Shown piece by piece: positions 23,231-33,196 of a DNA stretch of 64,000 bases. Position 1 is the stretch's first letter. Each line of letters opens with the position of its first letter. Source of the stretch: Haliotis asinina. Taxonomy: Eukaryota > Mollusca > Gastropoda > Lepetellida > Haliotidae. Made by a program: the position numbers and the translations under genes. The stretch is taken from positions 17,517,501 through 17,581,500 of the forward strand of contig NC_090295.1 of the NCBI RefSeq assembly GCF_037392515.1. Direction: 5' to 3'. The notes under the pieces are model-generated. The model was not told the DNA's origin. It did no database searches and worked only from the letters and a program-made list of their open reading frames with translations.

Positions 23231-23671
23231 TGTCTATACATTTAGCTGGAAACCGTTCCTTCTACGACGTCACTGTAGAGCTCTGGCGACAGAGTTACGT
23301 AACTTGTCTGCCGTTTTGTTTGCGGGCGACAGAGAAGCAGAGGGCTTTTCAGCAACTTTTAAAGCGCTTGGTATTAATTAACTACAAGTTGGGTTTTTTA
23401 AAAAAAAAAATGGTGTTTCGTTTATGACTAACCAAAAGTCTTTCATATGCAGTGATAAAAAGAATACCCAAAAATTGAGTTTAGTGGTCCTTAAACACTT
23501 ATAATACCACCTTAGATATTACACAAGATGGCATCAAGGGGAAATTATTGCACCAATAGCCCATTTGCATCAACATCACTTTCTGAAATACCATAAAAAT
23601 CCATCTTATATAACAACCTCCTCATGACCCTGTTAGGACCTAGTCAGTGGCCATTATTCACCCCCATGTAT
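23231..23671. other. No feature recognised
   Basis: Includes a T/A homopolymer patch near 23396-23410; nothing else seen. Confidence 0.4.
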
Positions 23672-25095
23672 GCGAGTGTGAGTGAGTTAATATTTAACCG
23701 GCAATATCTCAGCCATATCGTGACGAGAACATTCAATACTAAAATGAAATATATGTCTATTATAAAATCTGTCAGCGAAGGACAGTAAAACAACTAGGAT
23801 ATCACAGATTATAATATAAAACTAGTAACTATGCCTAAAACAATTTATCTATACAGGACAATACAATGTAAAAATGGGCTATAGATTGCTAACAACTGAA
23901 GGTAGATCACCATACTAGGGACCATGGGGACTTACAGTACCTTTGCTACCTGCATGGACCCTAGCTGGATTTACATCATTCCCTCAGCCGTCAGCAATTT
24001 GTGAAATCTAGCCATACAATAAAAAGACATTTATTCTACGATTAAAAACCTGGAAATTTAGAATTTACTTTCACTGTTTGTGGACTTACGTACCCTCTCA
24101 GGAGGACAATAATTTTACAATACTTCAACCCCCTTTGAGGGTACAGCCACTAACAATTCTAGTTACAAGTCTAAACAACCAAGAATTAAAATACATCTAT
24201 TTACAGAACATGTTCAAAATTCAATCAAAAAATCAATTTCTTTTAAAAAACCTATAATTAAATGGGAATTAATGTTTGTAAAAAGATCCTTTACAGTTTT
24301 GACATTGAAATATTTATCCCTTGTGATGGAGAATTCAACACAGTCAAGCAGAATATGCTTGACCGTGACTCTCTCATCACAAGGGATACAAAAAGGAGGA
24401 TCCTCACCTTTTAAAAGATATGACTGAGTATATCTAGTATGGCCAATAAGACATCGTCGTAAAATAACCTCTTCAAATCTGGACTGACAGCCCAAGTGGG
24501 TATAACCAATGGAAGGTTTTATCTCATGTAATTTATTTATACCCACTTGGGTGTCCCACTTCTTCTGCATCAGATCACGGATATAAGATCTAATGCTCGC
24601 TTTGTAATCACTGTGAGGAATAAGCAATGCTGTCACAGATTTGTTGAGTGCTGCCTTAGCAGCAAGGTCAGCCAATGTGTTACCAGAGATCCCTACATGG
24701 CTGGGTAACCAACAGAAGACGATGTCGTATTGGCCAGTAGCAAGATCATTATGCAATTCAATAATTTCTATTAAAAGTGGATGTTTGCAAGAAATATTTT
24801 TAATAGCCTGAAGGCAAGAAAGAGAGTCTGAATAGATTATATATTGTTTACGTTTAGGGTGTCTTTGAATATATTTAAGAGCCGTTAGTAAGGCGTTTGC
24901 TTCAGCTGTGAAAATAGAACTGTTGTCTGGCAATCTAGAAGATATTGTTCGGGATCCAATGACAGTGGCACAAGCTACTGCGCCACCATCCTTGGACCCA
25001 TCAATATGCACGACTAAAAGTTCCAAAACTGGAATTCAACATTTTCTGATTCAAGCACGTGAGGTGACAGGAACAACAAGAAAAATACTGAGGAA
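23672..25095 (-). mobile_element. 5'-truncated LINE (ORF2 C-terminus with RNase H, 3' UTR)
   Basis: The open frame 25026-24214 encodes a 270-residue C-terminal piece of a non-LTR retrotransposon polyprotein. RNase H comes first: DGSKDGGAVA (first Asp), TAEANALL (Glu), IYSDSLSCL (second Asp) and LPSHVGISGNTLADLAA (His and last Asp). A terminal zinc-knuckle-like segment follows, CIPCDERVTVKHILLDC. RNase H after the reverse transcriptase is typical of I-group LINEs. The frame opens with TTG just after an in-frame TGA and similarity continues upstream in another frame, so this copy is truncated and disrupted. The 3' UTR runs to 23672 and ends with CGATATGGCTGAGATATTGC then AACTCACTCACAC, the same kind of tail as SINE-A and SINE-B. 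It sits just 3' of ANKRD49. Confidence 0.9.
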
Positions 25096-25100
25096 AAGGT

Positions 25101-25106
25101 TTTAAT
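25101..25106 (-). terminator. Candidate ANKRD49 poly(A) signal (ATTAAA)
   Basis: ATTAAA on the minus strand, about 185 nt after the ANKRD49 stop and immediately before the truncated LINE begins. No AATAAA was seen closer. Confidence 0.35.
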
Positions 25107-25291
25107 GTTTAAAATTCATTGCGTGCAGAGTTAAAATTCAATGTTAAAATATGTCTGAATTTAGAAAAATATAAAAATTCTAATTTTGAACAAAATACTT
25201 TTTTCTGAATTGACTCAAAATGAATACCTTGTCAAGAATCTTAGATAAATTGTTGCATTTTTTAAAGCTCATAATTCAAGCATTTTAAAAA

Positions 25292-28200
25292 TCAAATCTT
25301 ATTCACACTGTCATCTACAATCTCAAACAACCAGTGATGGCTACTGGTTCTTTGACAAATCTGCTTAGCGGTCTCTCCTACTTTAGTCTTAATGCTGGCA
25401 TCGATGAAGGGGTTCATCAACAAGAGTTCAAGGGTTTCACGACTGTCTTGTTCTGAGGAGGCTAAGTGTAAGGGAGTTAATCCTCCGTTTGTTTGAGCAT
25501 TAATATCAGCACCACAGTCCAGTAGAAAACTAGCCACACTTGTCGAATTCCATCTGCTGGCACTGTGTAATGGCTGCCAACCATCCACTGTCTTTGCTGA
25601 GATGTCTGCTCCATGGGAATACAAGCACTGGAAAAATATCACACACCAATTTGCTTTCAGTTTGTTTGTTTTCCACACATAGCAATGTTCCAGACGTATG
25701 GCAAATTATGGGTGGGGGTGGGGGTAATGATGGCTTTCATGGAGAAGCATGTACAAGTGAATGACCCCCCCAAAAATGTACCTACAAAGTAGTGACTGCC
25801 ACTCTCTCAATGTCATGTACAAAATCAACAATCCCCTTCCCCACTTCGCCTAATTTTACAATAGATTTATGCACAAAACTGCTGACCCCCTTCGTACATG
25901 TGTACAGAACTGATGTCCCCCTACCTCCTCAAAACAAAATGGGTGAATCCCCTCTAAAATAATCATCACTCCCCTCTAGTTAAAAACTAATCTGATTGCA
26001 AGAAGGTGAGTTGCATCACACAGACATTGTAAACATTCAGATGATTAAGATAAATTTGACTTCAGTAAGTTAGTGTCTTGTTTCATAATTGTTCATTTTT
26101 ATCAGATGTTCTTAAGCAACTGATTACTCAAAACATAAGGATATAGTTAAAGTAAAGTTGAGGGTAATATGGCAAGGTAATATGGCAAGGTAATATGGCA
26201 AGGTAATATGGTAAGGTAATATGGCAAGATGTTATGAAACCAGTCATTCAGCCTAGCCCTGATGGAGAAAGTCAACTCTTAGACAAGCATTGGTTACTGC
26301 TATTCAAAGGAGATACACTGAATATAAACATCTCAAATGTTTTTTAAAAGCAGCAATGTATATTATGTGTCATGAATAAGTGATAAATGTGTTTTAATGA
26401 TGTTTGATTTTTTGGTTGCATGTGACCTTTAACATATGTCAAATGGACAAAGTATATTTAGTTACACTCGAGACAGAAAAAGTCTTGCGACCCCCCAAAA
26501 TAAGCATAATTAAAACATGATTATCATTTATCCATGACATAAATAATAAATTGCGGATAATGAAAAACCAAATAAACAAAATTAAAAGCGTACAATTGCA
26601 AATCAAAAGTGCAGTAATTTGTACTTGGGCTTACTATGCTTGAAACGAAGCACCTCGGTAATCAAACCAAGTCAGAGCAGGTCAGTGAGCGTAACAAAGA
26701 CTTTCATTGAGGCTTCATTTGCCTATACCCTCAAGGTTCTTTGGTGATGGTGTACAGCCTGATAGGTGTTTAGTTCAAATTGCATTTGGTCAATGATTGA
26801 TGTTGTATATTGCATACTGTCATTAGCAGACAGGCAGGCAGAGAGACAGGTGTCAATACGATCTGATATGGAGTGAAAGAGGCTTCATATCACAACCAAC
26901 ATGTTTCTCTTTTATGTAACAAGTAGAACCTGCTGTGCAAACCTATTTACTGTGCATGCGCAGAGCATTACAGCTGTTGAAACTACTCCACCCCATGCTG
27001 GGGTTAAACTAGTGAATTGTTTGAACTCGATTTGCTGGTTTTTTGAAAATATTAAGTCAAATTTGAATTTCTGATAATTTGTTACAGTAAGTCCATACTG
27101 GAAGGTATCAGAATCTGAAAAGTTGTGTTTTGCATTGCATGTAAGCTTTAAATTGTTATGAGGCAGAGGATAACCTTGGCAATGTCGAGATGTCCGTTAT
27201 ATGATGCTCTATGTAGAGGTGTGTAGCCATCTACGTCATGGGAGTGGACAAGTCGCGGACAAGATCCCAACATCTCCTCAACAATTGCAAGTTTGTTGTT
27301 CTCAGCAGCCCACAAGATTCTCTTTTCAGGGTCATCTGAAATATGCAAGTGAAGTCAGCTCTTCAAACATACTGGTCCTTAAGTTCAACTTTAATGCTGG
27401 GAGCTGACCCATTTCTCTGCACGTGGATAGTGAGTCACACTGGCAGGATTTCAGCCATATCATGAACCGTGTATCAAGTAAGATGTAATAAGATTAAACA
27501 CTTTGGTGAAACAAAGGGCACATACATCTTGTATAGCCCAGGATCACCTCATCCAATCTCATCTAAGGGATGCAACTCTGTACAGCAATTATCAGAACTT
27601 GAAACATCTGGGCCACTTGTGTTATGGTATGCAAGTCAGCATAGCAAATCTGTAGCATCTGGATGAAGAAATCTAGCTTGCATGCTTTTGACCTCTGAGA
27701 GGTAGCCTGACAGTTCCACAACTCACTTTCAATCTCCTCCTGTGTGAACTCACTGACGTCATCTTCATCATTCTCCCAGAAACTCTGGAACTTGTTTGGT
27801 TCACCATCCTTAGCTTGTAATATCTGAAACATTAGGTTGCAATGAAGAATTTGAACACTGGTTCTCTTAAATACCAGTTAACGCCTTAAATGCTTCCAAA
27901 AAAAGAAACAACATTTCAAACCATGATTTGTACTTTTTGATCCCTGAAGTTGCACAGTTGTGTTTGATGGTGCTTAATAGCAAGATCATATCTAAAATTG
28001 GGAATGAAAGAATTTGAATTCACACAATCGGAATTTGGGCAAAAAGAACACTATAATCGTATGATGACAACAAAGCTTCAGTGGGGGCATTCTCTCCCCA
28101 CAGAGGTTATTGCACTTCCTACGAACCTCTGTTCTAGTATGGCCCTTTCACAGTGTGAGTGTTCAGGATTTGTGATTGGTTGCAATCAGATATAGTTGTG

Positions 28201-28913
28201 CAATCAGTGACGTTGTTTCAAAAAAGATAATTTGAAAGGCCTTGATAATATCCATGTGCTTCAGGAAAACAAGACCCTCTTCCCCAGCATGATGCACAAA
28301 TGCTTCTTCTAGACAGAACTCAGTCATGTAATGGCAAGACAACGACGTCTCCATCGCCTTCATTGACAATGGACACGTTAGCGATTAAATGTCTTGTGCG
28401 TCACATCAACACAATTCCCGACAGAGGAGGGGTATTTGTGGCACCACATTTGCTTGTATTAGTCATGCTACATTAACATTGATGCAACACATGTTCTGAT
28501 TGGATAGAAAGAAGGAAGAAAATTCATGTTGTGATATTTTGCTGCGAGGGGATTCTACGAGAACTGGACATATCAGGACAGAGGTATGTAGGAAGATATG
28601 ACAAGTAACCTCTGTGGGAAGAGAATGCACTGGGGTTGGTCACCCAGCCTTGTGGTTGAAGCGCTAGGGCGTTATCGGATAATTCCCCACATGGGTACAA
28701 TGTGTGAAAACCCAGTGCTAGTGTTTGACCATCAAGCTAAAGACCTAACATACATACAAAGTAGGGAGTCCATTTCTGGTGCCCCTGAGTTGATTTCTAG
28801 CTCCGATCTTCCTTCCTAACCTTCTAGCTCACATCACTAACCTTATGAAGAACATCAGCACACTCAGGGTCCAGTTGGTCAGGAATATCATCATAATCAT
28901 CAGGTTCAGCCAT
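25292..28913 (-). CDS. ANKRD49: ANKRD49, ankyrin repeat domain protein 49, four coding exons
   Basis: Small ankyrin-repeat protein; in vertebrates it is linked to transcription and spermatogenesis. Exons in gene order: 28913-28842, 27823-27727, 27335-27175 and 25627-25292, giving 221 codons (human about 239). All introns are GT-AG, with donors GTTAGT, GTGAGT and GTTATC, and the phases join correctly (0, 1, 0). The acidic start MAEPDDYDD and the FWENDEDD block match the acidic N-terminus of the family. The ankyrin part starts at ILWAAENNKL (about residue 63). Repeat cores follow at GYTPLHRASYNGHLD (93-107), GWQPLHSASRWN (126-137) and LTPLHLASSEQD (160-171). The C-terminal HHWLFEIVDD mirrors human YHYLFEIVEG. 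The start ATG has A at -3 and G at +4. Promoter and untranslated exons are not resolved. Identification is very secure; the first exon is short but fits frame, donor and acidic composition. Confidence 0.96.
26163..26227 (+). repeat. 13-bp tandem repeat, five copies
   Basis: GGTAATATGGCAA repeated five times, one copy with C to T. Lies inside ANKRD49 intron 3. Confidence 0.9.
28637..28725 (+). mobile_element. SINE-A head remnant in ANKRD49 intron 1
   Basis: CCAGCCTTGTGGTTGAAGCG and TTCCCCACATGGGTACAATG. The B box is damaged and the tail missing. Antisense to the gene. Confidence 0.65.
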
Positions 28914-28916
28914 CTT
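28907..28916 (-). promoter_or_regulatory. YY1-like motif over the ANKRD49 start codon
   Basis: AAGATGGCTG spans the initiator ATG. A similar motif covers the PSMB6 start codon. Short motif, so only suggestive. Confidence 0.25.
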
Positions 28917-30062
28917 TCATCTGTGTCTGCCGACAGGACTGAAAGATCACTATTGCTGCACACATTCTCTATGCACTTTTCAAGTGCTACAAGCAAAACC
29001 TCTATAGCAATAAACATATAAAAGTTCAGTTGGTTCAACTCTACCTGAGTGCTCATCTTCAAACACATTTGATTTTCACTGGTTCCTGCCACAGGTGTTG
29101 TTCAGTACACATGGCATAGTACTTTCCAAAAATGTCCCTGACCCAGTTCTGCCTCACACCTAGTCCACCTCAGCTAAATGTGTGTGTCATCATCTGACAA
29201 TATTAATATATCTACATTTTGCTTACAAACAACACAAAGGGACAAAGCATAAACTTGCCTACAGTACTGGCCTTAGATATGAAGCCCTATGTCTAACTTT
29301 GTGTTACAATATATTTACTTCTCAAACTGGAAACAGGACTTAAAAAGATTAGCCATATCTGCTCTTGTGCTATGCTACGGCCTTGGATGGTATAAATACA
29401 CATATTTCAAGGCAAGTGTTTAACAAAGCAGTTTCTGTCGCATTATAGATTCGAAAAGGACAGATTTGTTCACATTCAATTTCAGAATAATTTTGAAGAT
29501 AATGCCAGAAAGAAGTTTGGTGCTGATGGGAAAGAGTTCTGTCCGTATCCCCCTCTGTTTACATAACATTACATGAGGAATATAATATGGACGTAGAGAA
29601 TAACTGTGCATTTATGGCAATTATTAAGCAATATGATATGAATTTTGGCAGTTTGACTGCCCCCTTGGGGCAACTTGACCAAACGTGTGGTGATTTGACA
29701 AAAAAATCTGTTGCGTTTTGACCAAATTTGGCGGGGCGTTTTGTCCCTGAGGCGATTTGACTGGTACCCTATGTACATACCATATATTTGCTCAAATGGA
29801 GTCCACGGTGTAACATTCCAACACAGAAATAAGTTCACTGATTGTGTTTTTATACCTGTTCTAGTTTACTGAATGTATAATTCATATTTATGTTCAATCG
29901 CATATTCAATTTCCCGTTTCATAAAATGTCAATTATTGTATCAAAATGTGATCGATTTTCATTTGGTGGTGTTGACTGAACATTAAAATGAACAAATCTG
30001 TTGTTACGATGAAGGTAAGATTAATCTATTATGAATGGTGTGTTATACATACAAAGGCTAGA
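28917..30062. other. Upstream of ANKRD49; no further gene seen
   Basis: Presumed promoter and 5' UTR of ANKRD49 at the left edge. Around 29640-29770 there are loosely repeated TTTGAC-type segments (GGCAGTTTGACTGCCCC, CAACTTGACCAAA, CGTTTTGACCAAATTTGG) without clear periodicity. Confidence 0.35.
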
Positions 30063-30258
30063 ATGCAGTTTACCGGGAGCAGCATCATTTACGATCCTTA
30101 GGTTTGGGGTTAGGCACCCTTCACGATCCTTAGGGTTAGTGTTTGGGCTTCGGGTTTGGCACCCCATACGATCTTTAGGATTTGGGTTAGGGGGGATAGG
30201 GGTTAGGGTCGAAGCCCTAAATTCATCTGAAAAAGAGCGCCCGGTAAAGTGCAGTACT
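30063..30258. mobile_element. Small element: inverted ends around a telomere-like G-rich repeat
   Basis: Left ATGCAGTTTACCGGGAGC and right GCGCCCGGTAAAGTGCAG are inverted repeats (about 15 of 18 match). Between them ACGATC(C/T)TTAGG starts three degenerate units that contain GGGTTAGG, GGGTTTGG and GGGTTAGGG. No coding capacity. The family is not recognised. Confidence 0.5.
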
Positions 30259-30639
30259 CCCCATACCTACTGATTTCAAGCACTTCCAGACAAAGCCGCA
30301 AATTCTGACTACACACCTCAGTCGCGCGATGTCATCGATATGTTTACTTCGGTAAGGCCATGCGGAGTTACTTGTCCTTTAGAAGGAGTCGCTGCATAAC
30401 CACGCGCTGTTACGAGTTTGTACCAAAGTCGACGAGTCGCTTATAAAATCATCCAGTCCCCAAAACGTCCAGTGCGCATGTTTAACGGTTTGGTGGAAGC
30501 GTGAAAATACTCAAACGAACAGCAGACACTCCAGCTACTGACATCGAGCTATGCATATGGGATACAATGAGATACCCCAGCAAGCTTGACCACCCGACAA
30601 GTATGGAATAATGAATGGATATTTCGCCGCTTTAAGTTA

Positions 30640-30772
30640 GATTTCTAACACTATCGTGGCAGGGAGGGGGTGCGGGGGCACCAGAAATTGGCTTGGCACT
30701 ATTAGGAATCGAATTCGGGTCTACGGCGTTTCGAGCGAACGCCTTAACCACATGGCTAGAACACCACCGTCG
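30640..30772 (-). mobile_element. SINE-A, diverged
   Basis: CACCAGAAATTGGCTTGGCA, AGGAATCGAATTCGGGTC, GAGCGAACGCCTTAACCACA and TGGCTAGAACACC in order; the tail is decayed to CTAACACTATCGTGG. Confidence 0.78.
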
Positions 30773-31317
30773 GCTGATGAAGAAAAATGATAACTCGTAT
30801 GATTCTGGGGTCTTCAATGGAGACGGTGCTCAAAATATAATTTAAAGGATTACAATCAATAAATCGAATGTTATAAAATTCCATTCACTGAATCAAGTTT
30901 GAGTAAATGTACATGTAATGGAGCCGTGAGTGCATGCAGCCATTCGACCAGTTGAAAACAGTGCCTCGGGTGGTGAAGGACAGGCATTGTCCCAATAAAC
31001 GCGTTGCAAGCAGTAAAGACATTGTATAAGAAGCATATTGTCATGTTCTTAAACGTCTGAATCAGGAACAACAAAAATAACACACGAGGTATTTCGAATG
31101 TCACAAAAAAACAGCTAGTCACTTTAAAAGAACGTATTTTAAAGCAAAATGGTTGTTCAGCTTTATATAAGCAAAATGATATGATGAAAAAGGCACCCAG
31201 GGACCATCTTCATTTTTTGCAGTATTCTAGATTGCCAAATGTTATAGATTTGTATGGACTGTGATGTATACATTTGTTGGGGTGTCCGTAGTGGGATATT
31301 AGAATGTGTCGTCTGGT

Positions 31318-31426
31318 CACAGGCAAAGTGTAGCGCAAAATGGGTTGCGCAGCAGAACGAAAATATACAAAGACTGGTCAGTTTCGTTCTGCTGCGCAAC
31401 CCATTTTGCGCTACACTTTGCCTGTG
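31318..31426. mobile_element. 109-bp hairpin element with perfect 45-bp arms and 7-bp duplication
   Basis: The left arm 31318-31362 (starts CACAGGCAAAGTGTAGCGCA, ends GCAGCAGAACGAAA) is the exact reverse complement of 31382-31426; the 19-nt loop is 31363-31381. The flanking direct repeat GTCTGGT (31311-31317 and 31427-31433) is a target duplication. Absence of any mismatch over 45 bp implies a recent insertion or arm correction. Non-coding. Confidence 0.88.
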
Positions 31427-31439
31427 GTCTGGTTGACTG

Positions 31440-32169
31440 TTGCATTGAGAGTTCGGATCATTGTCCGTGCTCACGACTATTGGTCTGCATTGCCAAGTCC
31501 TGTTCCATTATTTTGCAATGTCGATAATTCGGAAGTGTTCAGTTTTTATTCATGATCTCATGACGTTGCCCAAACTGGTGAAAATTAATATTTTCCATAG
31601 ACGGAACCAGGAATTTTAAGGGGTGAGGTCCGAACTCCATGAACCCCTCTCTGGGATCCGTGAGTGTTTTCAGTAGGTTGACATGGGTTTCGTACCGCTG
31701 GACAGTACACCAATAGACGTGTCCTGTAATGTTCTGCATGTGTCTCGTTCCACAAACGGATCGTACTGCTAATGTGATCGTAACTGACGTACTCTAACAT
31801 AGACTTACGAAAGTCGTAGCACAACAATCGCTTTGGCATCTTTTTAAATTCTGGCCAAATGAAGCCAGTTTGTGGAAGGGGCGTGAAATGTTTCTACTCG
31901 TTTGATGATTTGCACGAGCTGACAGATGTTAACCCAAAACTCATGGTGACACAACGGCCAGTAAAATCAGTCTGCTTTAAAAAGAATAACTTCTCGTGGT
32001 GACGAAAGCGTGATTTCAAATTAAACTCACATACTGACTGAATGCAGGTGTGTCTGCGTGTGAATATGCGCTTGTTCTTGTACGGATTTATGCAGAAGTT
32101 ATCGTGAAATTCGACCTATACCATGCTCCCGTTTCTCATTGGAGACAAACCGACTTCAAGCAGACAGTT
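31440..32169. other. No feature recognised
   Basis: Short frames only, no domain or classified repeat. Confidence 0.4.
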
Positions 32170-32330
32170 TTGAGTGGGTTTAGTCTTACGCTGCGTGTAG
32201 CAATATTTCAGGAATACCACGACAGGTGACACCAGACATGGGCTTCACACACTGTACCCATGTAGGTAATCAAACTGGGTCCTTCTGTGTGAGGAGCGTA
32301 CGCTTTAACCATTAGGCTAACCCACTGCCC
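32170..32330 (-). mobile_element. SINE-A, full length
   Basis: GTGGGTTTAGTCTTACGCTG (tail), CACCAGACATGGGCTTCACA, GTACCCATGTAGGTAATCAA and CGTACGCTTTAACCATTAGG in order. Confidence 0.88.
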
Positions 32331-32639
32331 TGAGTGTTATCCTATGACCAGACTGGGCAGCAAGTAACATTTTTGTCTTTCATGATGACATGAACTGGGA
32401 ATGAAACGACTAACAACCCTTCAAACTGGCCCTGTCTCTATTCCCAACACCTCACAGACTCTGCATGTCACCGAGACCTTGGTAGACCATTCCTGCTGAG
32501 ACAAGAAATATTGATTGTAACGTCATAGCTCCATACACTGTACACACAAGCGTCTCCATATCAACCCTATTGCACTGTCAGAGATAAACCTTGCAGTTAG
32601 TGGACTGAAGCTTAACACCACATAAGTACACAAAGGTAC
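32331..32639. other. No feature recognised
   Basis: Nothing seen on either strand. Confidence 0.35.
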
Positions 32640-32770
32640 ACGATGGCAACCTGGACCAAACAATCCAGTGATTATTTTGAATATTTTGAATAACTGTCCA
32701 CGCGATCAGGGTACAGTGTCATGTCAGCCAAGTCAGCAAGCCTGACAACTTGACCCTTTTGTTCACATCT
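32640..32770 (-). mobile_element. SINE-B remnant
   Basis: AACCTGGACCAAACAATCCA, then CAGCCAAGTCAGCAAGCCTG. Both ends are lost. Confidence 0.6.
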
Positions 32771-32881
32771 CACGGTGAGTGTTTAATATCACTGCAGGAG
32801 AACTCAAGAAAAGTGGGGAACTGAACCCAAGTCTCTGGTCAGGAAGCTCACAACCAGCAATGGCTGCTGTAAACCTATGGG

Positions 32882-33012
32882 GCAGTGGGGTAGCCTTGTG
32901 GTTAAAGCTTTCATTTGTCATACTGTGTTCCTATCCACAAATGGGTACAATGGGTGACGCCCATTTCTTGTGGCTACCTGCTAAAGGTGGTGTAACATCA
33001 AACTCAGTCATT
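32882..33012 (+). mobile_element. SINE-A with shortened body
   Basis: GTGGGGTAGCCTTGTGGTTA, AAATGGGTACAATGGGTGAC, CCCATTTCTTGTGGCTACC, then a short tail AAAGGTGGTGTAACATCAAA. The segment with the GATATTGCTGG box is missing. Confidence 0.75.
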
Positions 33013-33196
33013 GCTGTGAACATACACCAACACCATGATGTCACAGTCACATGATGTCACAGAACCAACAAACTCATAAATGATGTCACAGTATTTTATC
33101 TCAGATTATAACCATAGCACAAAGCTCTTCTCAAGAACAACATGGACAAGCTGATGTGTGTGAAATTATGATACAGATTTAAGTTAGAGATGTAGA

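Noticed and set aside
31163-31527. Overlapping frames sharing the same residues on both strands near 31.3 kb
   Set aside because: Reflection of the perfect hairpin: each arm encodes the same peptide on opposite strands.
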